A stretch of DNA of 64,000 nt from DATJPR01 sp963752915 (GTDB lineage: Bacteria; Bacteroidota; Ignavibacteria; UBA10030; UBA6906), in assembly GCA_963752915.1 (NCBI GenBank), contig CAVVZZ010000014.1:62001-126000 (forward strand), in the 5' to 3' direction. Each line of letters starts with the position of its first letter. Position 1 is the first letter of the stretch. Positions 31,188 through 39,563 of this stretch are shown here, one piece after another. Under the pieces are notes generated by a model. That model was not told the origin of the DNA and searched no databases. It saw only the letters and a list, made by a program, of their open reading frames with translations. Position numbers and translations under genes: made by a program.

Positions 31188-31775
31188 GTGAAGCACCAAG
31201 GCATCATCATGTTCGGCAGTGGATGCGTCGCAATGCTCGTGGTCGGCTGGATCGCCTTCCCCGCGCTCTTGTATCAGAAGACCGAGCAGCCGCTGCAATT
31301 CAGTCACAAAGTCCACACCGGAGAAAAAGTCGGTTTAACGTGCGAGGACTGTCACAGCTTTCGCGCGGACGGGACGTTCGCAGGGATCCCCGCGCTTGAC
31401 AAATGCGCGGGCTGCCACTCGTCGCAGGTCTCGGAATCACCCGAAGAGAAGATCCTCGTCGACGAATACGTCGCCAAGAACAGGCCCATCCCCTGGCTCG
31501 TGTATGCCCGTCAACCACAGAACGCCTACTTCGCACACGTGCAACACGTCAAGCTTGCTTCGATCCCCTGCGAACGCTGCCATGGTCCGCACGGGTCGTC
31601 AGACCGCCTGCCGCCGTTCGAACGGAACCGCATCAGCGGATACAGCAGGGCGATCTGGGGCCCGAACATCTCCGGCATCAAATCGCATGAGTGGGAAGGG
31701 ATGAAGATGGATGATTGCTCGCGTTGCCATCAGGAACGTGGGGTACGGGAAAGTTGTCTCGATTGCCACAAGTAG
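31188..31775 (+). CDS. Membrane-anchored pentaheme cytochrome c (QrcA-like)
   Basis: This 195-residue protein has an uncleaved N-terminal membrane anchor (about residues 6-28) and a periplasmic domain with five CxxCH heme sites at residues 52-56, 73-77, 128-132, 177-181 and 190-194, plus additional His residues as distal ligands (FSHKVH, FAHVQHVKLA). This is the class III-like fold found in NrfH/Qrc/ActA subunits; QrcA of sulfate reducers has six hemes. GTG 31188 is chosen because AGGAG precedes it and it begins one base after the previous stop. It would take electrons from periplasmic donors and pass them to the MopB and iron-sulfur subunits or directly towards the quinone site. Confidence 0.85.
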   Translation: MKHQGIIMFGSGCVAMLVVGWIAFPALLYQKTEQPLQFSHKVHTGEKVGLTCEDCHSFRADGTFAGIPALDKCAGCHSSQVSESPEEKILVDEYVAKNRPIPWLVYARQPQNAYFAHVQHVKLASIPCERCHGPHGSSDRLPPFERNRISGYSRAIWGPNISGIKSHEWEGMKMDDCSRCHQERGVRESCLDCHK

Positions 31776-31790
31776 GATAATGGATCTCTC

Positions 31791-33947
31791 ATGAAACTCA
31801 CACGACGCGATCTGCTCCGCTTTGCCGCAGGGTCGGCTGCAGGGATGATGTTCACGCCCATCCCATGGAAAGTGCTCGACGATTCGGCGATCTGGACGCA
31901 GAACTGGCCCTGGATCCCGCAACCATCGCGGGGCGAGGCGACACAAAAATCTTCCGCTTGCACGCTCTGCGGAGCCGGATGTGGAATCCGCGCGCGCTGC
32001 ATCGACGGCATGCCGGTCTCTCTTGCCGGCGCAGAGAATCATCCTCTCGGCTTCGGCACGCTTTGCGCGGCCGGACTCGCTGCTCACCATCTGGCGTTCC
32101 ATCCGTTACGGGCGAGAACGCCGCTGCAACGAACACAAAGCCACGGCGTCATTGAGTCGAAATCCCTGTCCGTCGATCAGGCCGTCAGTACTGTCGCGAA
32201 TGCCTTGAACCGGAACATGGTCGTCGCCGTCCTCGACCGCCGGCCCGGCAGGATCATCTCCCGAATGTATCGCCAATGGCTCGGATCCTTTCCGGGCGGA
32301 TTGTACGTTACGGCTCCCCCGACCGAGAACGGGACACTCGAAACATTGCGTCAGGCCCTCAAGGGATCTCCGGAAGTGGGTTTTGATTTCGAGCATGCCG
32401 CATGCGTCGTGAGTTTCGGGACTCCCCTGTTCGACTGCTGGGGGTCGCCGGGACGCATGGCCCGTCTCCTCGATACGAAGCGCCAGGCTGGGACGCCGAA
32501 CATCATCCACATCGAACACCGGTATTCCCGAACCGCGATGTTCGCGGATACCTGGCTGCCTGCCTTTCCGGGAACAGAAAAATCGCTGGCGCTCTCGTTC
32601 CTCTATGTCCTGATCCACGACGAGCTGATCGGGGCTGCAGGGAGAGATGCAGCGTGCGCTCTCCTTGCAGGAGGCGATGCAACGCTCGGCCTCACCTCTC
32701 TCAACGCCTTTCGGCCGGAAGTCATCACCAAAGAAACCGGCATAGAATCCGAAACGATTATTTCGATCGCGCGGACGATGGCTGAGAAGAAACCCGCCAT
32801 TGTTCTCGGAGGCGGGGATGCGGGCGGCGGACCTCTTGAGAAATCCGCCCAGCGTGCGATCGTCGCGCTCAACGTGGCGCTCGGCTCGGTCGGCACCACG
32901 GGCGGTATCCTCGTCCGTTCAGTGGCACCGTGGGAATCGGCAGGAACCCCATCCCATGCGCCTTCGGTGTCGATCACCGATGTGACCGATCATTCTGTCG
33001 ATGTTCTCCTTCTCGATGGCGCGGAAGACGGTTGCTGGCTTCCCTGGAGCGTTGTTGAACGCAAACTGAAAGGGGACCAGGCGCTGGTCGTGAGCCTTTC
33101 ACCGTTCGATGCCGGACTTGCGCGGCACGCGGACATCCTCATTCCCTCTCCTGCACCGTTGGAGCAGTGGGAAGATTTGCCGACTCCCTTCGATGCACCG
33201 CAAACAAGTTTCGCTGTTGCAGCTCCGTTGATGGCCGCACCTGAAGGAACAACGAACGCCGCCGACGTCATACGGCGGCTCTCCTTGGGGACAGGTGGCG
33301 GCGTCGACGGGGCGGCACCGCTCGAGATGATCAAGACGCGCGTGAAACAGGCGTTCGATCTCAAGCGCGGTTACGTCCAGACGGGTACGTCGCGGACAGC
33401 AGTCAAAGACATGGCGTCCGTCGACGCCCTGACCGACCAACTCGGTGCAGGCGGGGTCTGGTTCGACGACGCAGAGCCTGGGAAAACTGCGTTGGTGTCG
33501 GAGAGCATGCCGGCAAACGACGTATTCCTCCCGGCCAGTGGTCCGGCAGGACCCGCGCTGCAGAAGGGCAACGGATCGTCGGTCATCCTGATCCCGAGCG
33601 CGACCAAGGGAATCGCCGGAACCGGACAGACGTCACCCGTTCTCTCGAAGATCTTTCAGGAATCGACGCTTCGTCCATATGGCACGCACCTGTTCGTGAA
33701 CCCGACGACCTGTGAAGGCGCGGGGCTCAACGACGGCGACAAAGTGTCCATCACGACCGCGTGCGGATCGGCGACGGGGACGGTGCACACCGATGCAATG
33801 GTCATGCCCGGCGTTGCCATCGTCCCGGTCGGCCCGGACCCGGAAGCGATCAATCAAAGCCCCATCGGCGGCGGATCGATCCTCGCATGCTGTTCCGACA
33901 ACCAGGATACCTGGCGAACCACGCCGGCCAGATTGGGGAGAGCATAA
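31791..33947 (+). CDS. Tat-exported molybdopterin-oxidoreductase-like subunit (QrcB-like)
   Basis: This 718-residue protein starts MKLTRRDLLRFAAGSAAG, a twin-arginine signal, and soon shows WTQNWPWIP, a stretch I associate with QrcB. An N-terminal [4Fe-4S] motif has Cys57, Cys60, Cys64 and Cys92. The MopB domains follow, and the C-terminal cofactor-binding cap (HLFVNPTTCEGAGLNDGDKV, then GSATGTVHTDA) is present. In Desulfovibrio Qrc this subunit has no molybdenum cofactor and only conducts electrons. Whether cofactor is bound here cannot be told from the sequence. The ferredoxin-like gene follows after one base. Confidence 0.85.
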   Translation: MKLTRRDLLRFAAGSAAGMMFTPIPWKVLDDSAIWTQNWPWIPQPSRGEATQKSSACTLCGAGCGIRARCIDGMPVSLAGAENHPLGFGTLCAAGLAAHHLAFHPLRARTPLQRTQSHGVIESKSLSVDQAVSTVANALNRNMVVAVLDRRPGRIISRMYRQWLGSFPGGLYVTAPPTENGTLETLRQALKGSPEVGFDFEHAACVVSFGTPLFDCWGSPGRMARLLDTKRQAGTPNIIHIEHRYSRTAMFADTWLPAFPGTEKSLALSFLYVLIHDELIGAAGRDAACALLAGGDATLGLTSLNAFRPEVITKETGIESETIISIARTMAEKKPAIVLGGGDAGGGPLEKSAQRAIVALNVALGSVGTTGGILVRSVAPWESAGTPSHAPSVSITDVTDHSVDVLLLDGAEDGCWLPWSVVERKLKGDQALVVSLSPFDAGLARHADILIPSPAPLEQWEDLPTPFDAPQTSFAVAAPLMAAPEGTTNAADVIRRLSLGTGGGVDGAAPLEMIKTRVKQAFDLKRGYVQTGTSRTAVKDMASVDALTDQLGAGGVWFDDAEPGKTALVSESMPANDVFLPASGPAGPALQKGNGSSVILIPSATKGIAGTGQTSPVLSKIFQESTLRPYGTHLFVNPTTCEGAGLNDGDKVSITTACGSATGTVHTDAMVMPGVAIVPVGPDPEAINQSPIGGGSILACCSDNQDTWRTTPARLGRA

Positions 33948-33948
33948 C

Positions 33949-34719
33949 ATGGAAGCAACGACAAAAGAAGTTCGCTACGGAATGTCGATTGACATCGACC
34001 GGTGCACGGGGTGCGGGGCATGCATGGTCGCCTGCGCCGTGGAAAACAATATCGCGCCTGCCCATCAAGGGGCGGGCGATCGCACCGGGACAACCTGGAT
34101 TCGCGTGTACCGCATTGAAAATGACGAGCCGTTCCCTGAGGCACGCACCGCGTACGTCCCCGTCCTCTGTCAACAGTGTGACCACCATACGCCGTGCGAA
34201 TCGGTCTGTCCACAAAAGGCCGTTGAATACGATCGCGCGACAGGCATCGTCGGGCAGATCCCGGTCCGATGCCTCGGGTGCAGATACTGCATGACGGCCT
34301 GCCCGTATCATGCACGGTACTTCAACTGGTGGGATCCTGTATGGCCTGAAGGGATGGAGAAGACGTTGAACCCCGACGTCTCGACGAGGATGCGGGGGGT
34401 TGTCGAGAAATGCAATTTCTGCCACAGCCGGTATCACGCGGCGAAAGCAAAAGCCGCTCTCGAAGGTCGACGAGATCTCCAGCCAGGTGAGTATCAACCC
34501 GCCTGCGTCGAAGCCTGTCCCACAAAAGCGATCACGTTTGGCGAGCTTTCGGATCCCGACTCCGACGTCAAAAAGGCAACGCAGTCAAAAGAAAGCTTCC
34601 GTTTGCTCGAGAACCTTGGCACGGAACCGAAGGTCTACTATAAATCACGGGATCGCTGGGTCCGTACAGCCGCCGGCGGGAGTGTTCCGACATCTGCGAA
34701 GGAGCGCATTCATGGATAA
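33949..34719 (+). CDS. Four-cluster ferredoxin-like subunit (QrcC/DmsB/PsrB type)
   Basis: This 256-residue protein contains four [4Fe-4S] binding sets: CTGCGACMVAC, CQQCDHHTPCESVC, CLGCRYCMTAC, and CNFC with the late CVEAC. It wires the periplasmic MopB subunit to the NrfD membrane subunit. ATG 33949 starts one base after the MopB stop with GGGGAG upstream; the frame is open from 33712 but that part lies inside the MopB gene. It has no signal peptide, which is usual because such subunits are exported together with the Tat partner. The gene ends inside the NrfD gene with an 8-base overlap. Confidence 0.9.
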   Translation: MEATTKEVRYGMSIDIDRCTGCGACMVACAVENNIAPAHQGAGDRTGTTWIRVYRIENDEPFPEARTAYVPVLCQQCDHHTPCESVCPQKAVEYDRATGIVGQIPVRCLGCRYCMTACPYHARYFNWWDPVWPEGMEKTLNPDVSTRMRGVVEKCNFCHSRYHAAKAKAALEGRRDLQPGEYQPACVEACPTKAITFGELSDPDSDVKKATQSKESFRLLENLGTEPKVYYKSRDRWVRTAAGGSVPTSAKERIHG

Positions 34720-35977
34720 GCAACTTATTCTCCGCGGATTGCGCAGGAGCTCGACGAAACAGTTTGTCCGTTGGCTGATCCCCTGGGTGGCGATGCTCGC
34801 CTTTGGTCTGTATGGGACCTACCTCTGCCTCGCAAAGGGGTTAAACCAGACAAATATGGACAACCGCTTCGCGTTCGGCCTCTGGATTTTTCTTGATCTG
34901 ACCGTCATCGCCCTCGGAGCGGGAGCATTCTTCACAGGGTTCCTCCTCTATATCATGCGAAAGACGGAGCTCAAGGCGGTCATCAACAGCGCCGTGGTTC
35001 TCGGGTTCATCTGCTACAGTGGCGCCGTGGCGGTCCTCGGGATCGACGTCGGTCAGCCCCTGCGCGCATGGTTTACATTCTGGCACCCGAACGTCCATTC
35101 GATGCTGACGGAAGTGACGTTTTGCATCACCTGCTACCTGACCGTTCTCGCCATTGAATACGTCCCGATCGTCCTGAAGAACAGGAAGCTGAAACAGATC
35201 CCGTCCTTCCTGGTCCTGGAGTTCGAGCTCCACAAGGTGGTCATTGTTTTTGCGGCAGTCGGGACATTTTTATCGTTTTTCCACCAGGGATCCCTGGGAG
35301 GGTTATACGGTGTGCTGCAGGGACGTCCGTTTGCGTTCCGTGAGGGTTTTGCGATCTGGCCGTCGACCTTCTTCCTGTTCATCCTTTCCGCGGCCGCCTC
35401 CGGACCAAGCTTTATCATTCTCACGACGGCTCTTGTCTCTGCGATTTCGCGGAAAAAGCTCGTGACGCCGAATGTGATGCGGCTCCTCGGGAAGATTTCC
35501 GGGACGCTTCTCCTGGTCTACGTTCTGTTCAAGACGATCGATACGCTTGTCTGGATTAACCGGACGTCACCCAATTCCGGCGTCCCGGCGGTGGATTACT
35601 TCCTGTGGCAGCCGTTCGGGAGCTGGATCCTGTTTGCGGAAATCGTTGTCTTCGGCCTGATCCCGGCGCTCCTCCTGCTCACCAAGCGCGTGCAGCAGAA
35701 TCCCCGGTGGATCGTTACCGTGGCGGCATTTGTCTGCGCGGGGATCATGCTCAACCGTTTTGTTCTCACCATTCAAACGCTTGCACTGCCCACCCTTCCG
35801 TTCGACGCATTCTTGACGTATATGCCGAGCTGGCAGGAAGTGGCGGTGTTTCTTGCCGTGATCGCATACGGCGTGATAACGTATTCGATTTCGTTCCGCT
35901 ATCTGCGACTGTTCCCGCAGGAGCGTGAGCTGAACGCTGACGTTCAGTCCCCCGTTTCGCGGAAGCTTGCAGTGTAG
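34712..35977 (+). CDS. NrfD/PsrC-type quinone-interacting membrane subunit (QrcD-like)
   Basis: This 421-residue integral membrane protein has about ten transmembrane helices, such as FVRWLIPWVAMLAFGLYGTY and FGLWIFLDLTVIALGAGAFF. The AGAFFTG and WHPNVHSMLTEVTFCIT regions are typical of NrfD proteins, which bind menaquinol/menaquinone and may move protons. Length and helix count match QrcD. ATG 34712 overlaps the ferredoxin gene by 8 bases with GGAG upstream. Together with the neighbours it forms a cytochrome-MopB-FeS-NrfD complex, most simply a menaquinone reductase or menaquinol:cytochrome oxidoreductase. Direction of flow is not determined by sequence. Confidence 0.88.
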   Translation: MDKQLILRGLRRSSTKQFVRWLIPWVAMLAFGLYGTYLCLAKGLNQTNMDNRFAFGLWIFLDLTVIALGAGAFFTGFLLYIMRKTELKAVINSAVVLGFICYSGAVAVLGIDVGQPLRAWFTFWHPNVHSMLTEVTFCITCYLTVLAIEYVPIVLKNRKLKQIPSFLVLEFELHKVVIVFAAVGTFLSFFHQGSLGGLYGVLQGRPFAFREGFAIWPSTFFLFILSAAASGPSFIILTTALVSAISRKKLVTPNVMRLLGKISGTLLLVYVLFKTIDTLVWINRTSPNSGVPAVDYFLWQPFGSWILFAEIVVFGLIPALLLLTKRVQQNPRWIVTVAAFVCAGIMLNRFVLTIQTLALPTLPFDAFLTYMPSWQEVAVFLAVIAYGVITYSISFRYLRLFPQERELNADVQSPVSRKLAV

Positions 35978-36015
35978 TGGATAGCGCTCATCACTTACGG
36001 TCAAAGGAGATAACA

Positions 36016-36804
36016 ATGTTTCCGGGCGTATACGGGTTTACCTGGGATGCGGGGAACGTCATCTTCCTCGGCATATTTTTCACGGTCGCAGTGATCATCG
36101 CGTCGACGGTGACCCTCGCTGCGCTCCGTTCGTGGCGCGATATCCGACAGGGCAAGGAAGAAGTAATCCAGTGGAAGGAAGACTTTCATGATCTCCCGGT
36201 CGCGCTCCGGTCGTGCCGTCACGAGCTCACCGGCGAACTGAAACAACGCACTTGTCCAAACGGATTCGATTGCCGCGTCTGTACGCTCCATCCCACGCTG
36301 ATCCAGCAACAGGCGGAGCGCAACGAGAGCGACCGATTGTATCACCGGGGTTACACATGGGTTCAACGCGACGCCGATGGCAGCTACATCGTTGGATTGG
36401 ACGAGATCGGGAAGAAGTTGTTCGGGTCTCCGGAGGCGCTTTTGCTTCCAGCGCCGGGGACGACCCTGCGCGTCAACGGGAAGGCATGGTCGATGCGTCG
36501 GAATGGTATGGACGTCCGCATTCTTTCACCGCTCGACGGAGTGGTGCTGGAACAGGGGAACGAGGGCTCCGGCTGGCTCCTCAGACTCGGCGTTGAACAG
36601 AAGGAAAACGCCACGACGCATCTCCTTTCCGGCCGCGAAGAAGTGGCCTGGCGGACGCGCGAACTCGAGCGCCTGCAGTTCCTCCTTGGCGGACAGACCG
36701 GTCCCGCGCTCGCCGACGGCGGCGAGCTCATGGACGATCTTCCGAAGCGCTATCCCGAGGCGGATTGGGACAATGTCTGGGGAGAGATGTTTCTTGAAGG
36801 GTGA
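36016..36804 (+). CDS. Membrane-anchored GcvH-fold protein without lipoyl lysine
   Basis: This 262-residue protein has one N-terminal membrane helix (about residues 13-37), a short Cys cluster (Cys67, Cys80, Cys86, Cys89) and then a GcvH-like domain: YHRGYTWVQRDADGSYIVGLDEIGKKLFG followed by ILSPLDGVVLEQ. At the lipoyl position it has WSMRR instead of ESVKA, so Arg161 replaces the lysine. The C-terminal third is helical and rich in charged residues. AAAGGAGAT precedes ATG 36016, 38 bases after NrfD. Together with the gene at 30260, it brackets the four core subunits of the respiratory complex. It may be a structural or assembly subunit; this is inference. Confidence 0.72.
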   Translation: MFPGVYGFTWDAGNVIFLGIFFTVAVIIASTVTLAALRSWRDIRQGKEEVIQWKEDFHDLPVALRSCRHELTGELKQRTCPNGFDCRVCTLHPTLIQQQAERNESDRLYHRGYTWVQRDADGSYIVGLDEIGKKLFGSPEALLLPAPGTTLRVNGKAWSMRRNGMDVRILSPLDGVVLEQGNEGSGWLLRLGVEQKENATTHLLSGREEVAWRTRELERLQFLLGGQTGPALADGGELMDDLPKRYPEADWDNVWGEMFLEG

Positions 36805-36824
36805 GACATCGCTGCAGAAGAGAA

Positions 36825-36896
36825 ATGGAGGATGGAAGATGGAGGATCGAGAATTGCTTATCAATTCTCAATCCTCGATTTTCCATCCTCAATTGG
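36825..36896. repeat. Heptanucleotide repeat hairpin, locus 2 (terminator-like)
   Basis: Left units ATGGAGG, ATGGAAG, ATGGAGG and ATCGAGA run from 36825 to 36852, followed by ATTG. Right units CAATTCT, CAATCCT, CGATTTT, CCATCCT and CAATTGG run from 36862 to 36896. The arms 36825-36856 and 36862-36893 are complementary at 28 of 32 positions around the loop CTTAT, and TTTTT follows at 36897-36901. It lies between the convergent Qrc-like operon and the ArsR gene and probably terminates the former. The ArsR stop codon (36889-36891) lies inside the right arm. Confidence 0.8.
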
Positions 36897-37479
36897 TTTT
36901 TCCCCCCTCTCGTTCCCTCCAATACGCCCCGCCTCCTCCTTCCCGTTTCATCAGCCCGAAGTCCACCAATGCCCGGCGAAGCAGCGCCGTATCGTCGTTA
37001 TAGCGTTTGAGGATGCGGTTCACCTCTTTTTCGCTGTAGCGGACCTCCGGCTCAAAGGATTGGAGGACGTAACGCACGAGGACGAGGAGTTTCTTTTCCT
37101 GCATGGGGAACGACTTGAACCTGCCATCCTTCGTCAGGAATGCGGAGAGGACCTTTCTGTCATAGGACGTGATGTCGAGGTCCGACGCAAGCATCGGAAG
37201 CTCGTCCTTCTTGAGCATCCGTTTCGCCATGGCGGTAAGATGTTCCGGCCGCAGGCGGTAGCTGCTGTAGTATCCTTCCGCACGCGCGTCCACCAGCCCT
37301 GCCTTCGCGAGGCGCGACAGGTGGTGCGACACGGTGGGTGCGCCGACATGCAGGATCGCCGCAAGCTCTTCAACTGTGTGCGGCTTCGACGCCAGCAACC
37401 CGATGATCCGAAGTCTGTTCGGGTCAGCCAGGGCTTTGAAAAATGTGAGAAGATCTTCTACATCTGCTTCGGGGGACAT
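36889..37479 (-). CDS. ArsR-type HTH regulator fused to DUF2087
   Basis: This 196-residue protein has an N-terminal ArsR winged helix: FFKALADPNRLRIIGLLA, VEELAAILHVGAPTVSHHLSRLAKAGLVDAR, then YYSSYRL. Residues of about 110-190 match DUF2087 (FLTKDGRFKSFPMQEKK, VRYSEKEVNRILKRY, LRRALVDFGLMKREGG). It has no Cys pairs for metal sensing in the HTH. The ATG at 37479 has GAGG five bases upstream. A strong promoter with an inverted repeat in its spacer lies just upstream, suggesting autoregulation. Convergent to the Qrc-like operon. The C-terminal residues KTN and the stop are encoded by the heptad repeat. Ligand unknown. Confidence 0.85.
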   Translation of the reverse strand: MSPEADVEDLLTFFKALADPNRLRIIGLLASKPHTVEELAAILHVGAPTVSHHLSRLAKAGLVDARAEGYYSSYRLRPEHLTAMAKRMLKKDELPMLASDLDITSYDRKVLSAFLTKDGRFKSFPMQEKKLLVLVRYVLQSFEPEVRYSEKEVNRILKRYNDDTALLRRALVDFGLMKREGGGGAYWREREGGKTN

Positions 37480-37505
37480 ATTCGCCTCATAGAATTAGTT
37501 CGATC

Positions 37506-37534
37506 AATATAGAAATAATTCTACTGAGTGTCAA
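37506..37534 (-). promoter_or_regulatory. Consensus promoter of the ArsR-DUF2087 gene with operator-like palindrome
   Basis: On the minus strand TTGACA (37534-37529) and TATATT (37511-37506) are 17 bases apart, close to full consensus. The palindrome TAGAA-ATAA-TTCTA at 37510-37523 lies across the spacer and the edge of the -10 box, where a bound repressor would block polymerase. A related AGAATTA word at 37491-37497 may be a second half-site. Confidence 0.72.
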
Positions 37535-37614
37535 GGGGTGGGAACAGGGGTCAGGTTTCGGGCGTCAGTCATGACGCGTGGGCCTTATGAGATTCGGCGC
37601 ATTCCGCAAGCGGC

Positions 37615-38526
37615 TCACCCGAACTGCGCCATGACCACGCCAAGCAGAGCGATACTTCCGCCTACTACGAAGGCAACGGTTATCCCCTGTCCGAGGAGAA
37701 GGACCATCATGATCGTGGTCAGGATCGGTTGCAGATTGGAGAAGAGCGCCGCCTTCCCTGCTTCGATCCGCCCCAACGCGAAGTACCAGAGGAAATAGGA
37801 GACCACAGAGGTGATGACGGCGAGATACAGGATTTGTCCCCAATCGCCGCCGGTGAGGGAATTGTATGGAAATGAGAGAGCCGGCCAGAGACCGATCGGC
37901 AAGAACATCATGGTGCCGACGATCAGTGTGACAGAACTTGCGCCTACAGCTCCATAGCGCCGGATTAAGGTCGTCCCGAACACGCTGTACAGCGCCCAGG
38001 CGACGACTGCGACACCGATAAGAAGATTCCCGAACAGGAACTGCATACTGGCGCTCACTCCTCGTTCGAAAATCACGATGATCACTCCGATGAAGCCAAT
38101 GACGACGCCAAGGATCTTTCTCCCGGTCAATCGCTCGCCGAGGAACATTCGCGACAGCAGAAGAACGAGGATCGGGGTCGTCGCGTACAGCAGCGCAGCG
38201 TTCGAAGGTATCGTGTAGCGCATGCCGAACAGAAAGAAGAACTGGTTGATCGGAATGGCCAGAAAGGAAAGGAAGAGGACGAGCCGGCGGTCTTCCTTCG
38301 CGATCGACGGGAACCCTCCGCGAGTGAGGAGAATGGCGGTCATGATGACAGCGGAAATCAACGAGCGGACGAGCGTGAGCGAGAACGGATCCATCCGTCC
38401 CGCGATCACCTTTGCAACGATGTGCGTGCCACTGGAAAGGACCTGCTGAACAAAGAGAAGGAAGTAGATTGCCGATACGCCGCGCCGGTCAACCGACTTC
38501 CGGATCGAGACAAAGGGATCCGGCAT
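37615..38526 (-). CDS. EamA/DMT-family membrane transporter
   Basis: This 303-residue protein has ten predicted helices in two EamA repeats. The first repeat contains SSGTHIVAKVIAGRMDPFSLTLVRSLI and the second VVAWALYSVFGTTLIRRYGA, followed by LGRIEAGKAALFSNLQPILTTI, a typical DMT superfamily feature. Members export or exchange metabolites. The ATG shares one base with the stop of the glycosyltransferase upstream (TGATG), so it belongs to the polysaccharide operon. ATG 38526 is chosen over the open extension to 38586, which lies inside the upstream gene. Substrate unknown; a nucleotide-sugar or lipid-linked precursor is possible given the setting. Confidence 0.85.
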   Translation of the reverse strand: MPDPFVSIRKSVDRRGVSAIYFLLFVQQVLSSGTHIVAKVIAGRMDPFSLTLVRSLISAVIMTAILLTRGGFPSIAKEDRRLVLFLSFLAIPINQFFFLFGMRYTIPSNAALLYATTPILVLLLSRMFLGERLTGRKILGVVIGFIGVIIVIFERGVSASMQFLFGNLLIGVAVVAWALYSVFGTTLIRRYGAVGASSVTLIVGTMMFLPIGLWPALSFPYNSLTGGDWGQILYLAVITSVVSYFLWYFALGRIEAGKAALFSNLQPILTTIMMVLLLGQGITVAFVVGGSIALLGVVMAQFG

Positions 38527-39563
38527 CAGGAGCGTCCCAGCGTTGCGCGATATGCCGCGGCTGTCAGCTCGGCCACCTTCGGCCACAAATAGTTGCGCCG
38601 AATATGCTCGCGCAAGGCAGAATTCCCTTTCCGCTCCAGCGCACCCTCGATGCCCTTCCTGATTGACACGACGGAATCCGGTTCAACGTACGAGGCCATC
38701 TCGCCGAAATATTCCCGAGTGCCGCCGTACGGCGTGATCACGATCTTCGCGCCGGCAAGGCCCGCTTCCAGTGCCGCGATCCCCGGAGTTTCGAACAGCG
38801 ACGGAAGGGCAAATACGTCACATGCCGCATACGCAGAGGCAAGCATCGGGGAACTGTTTTCCAGTCCCTCAATCAGAAGGATGTGTTTGTGTTTTGCGGC
38901 TTCCCGGACACAGGCATCGCCGTAGGGACCGCGAATGATTCGCCCGATAATGACCGCCGGATGATCGATGCCGGCGAGCGCTTTGATCAGGTTCAACACA
39001 TTCTTCCGGCCGTGGCCGATATGGCCCACGTTGAGAATAAAACGGTCAAGCCCGTATGTCTTCTTAAAGAGCATGGGATCGGCAGTTCCGAATCTCTCAT
39101 CGACGCCGTTCGGGACGACCGATATCGTCTCCGGTCGGGCGCCGAACCCTTGTGCGACCAGATCCCCCTCCGCCCGCGAATTGGGAAGCACAGTATTCGC
39201 CCATCGGACAATATCGGCCGTGAAAAGGTAGTCTGTCCAGAGACCGAGCCCGGATTTCTGCAGCAAACGACCGACCCTGATCGCATTCGCGATGAATCCC
39301 GGGGAATGCCGGCTGAACACAATCGGCGAAACCGCGAGCGGGAGGTTCAACGCGTGAATCTCCCGGGCGAGGTGATAGGTCCCGACGTTTGCGGAGAAAA
39401 GATGAAAGAGATCGCATTCGCCGGGGACAAAGGGAGACCATGGATCAAAGAACCGCACCGACACTCCGTATTGCGCCAGATGCCTGGCGGTATTGCGGAT
39501 CTGCGTATTCGGTCCGCCATGGAGGATCGACACGGCCTGGTAGCCGGCAAGCACAACGTTCAT
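38526..39563 (-). CDS. Glycosyltransferase, family 4/group 1 (GT-B)
   Basis: This 345-residue GT-B enzyme starts MNVVLAGYQAVSILHGGPNTQ, a typical GT4 N-terminus with the GGP loop. The C-terminal domain has SVVPNGVDERF, FILNVGHIGHGRKN, and the E-x7-E-like acceptor/donor site LPSLFETPGIAALEAGLAG. It transfers a sugar from a nucleotide donor in the cytoplasm during surface glycan assembly. ATG 39563 overlaps the stop of the upstream deacetylase-like gene by four bases. Donor and acceptor are not predictable. Confidence 0.86.
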   Translation of the reverse strand: MNVVLAGYQAVSILHGGPNTQIRNTARHLAQYGVSVRFFDPWSPFVPGECDLFHLFSANVGTYHLAREIHALNLPLAVSPIVFSRHSPGFIANAIRVGRLLQKSGLGLWTDYLFTADIVRWANTVLPNSRAEGDLVAQGFGARPETISVVPNGVDERFGTADPMLFKKTYGLDRFILNVGHIGHGRKNVLNLIKALAGIDHPAVIIGRIIRGPYGDACVREAAKHKHILLIEGLENSSPMLASAYAACDVFALPSLFETPGIAALEAGLAGAKIVITPYGGTREYFGEMASYVEPDSVVSIRKGIEGALERKGNSALREHIRRNYLWPKVAELTAAAYRATLGRS

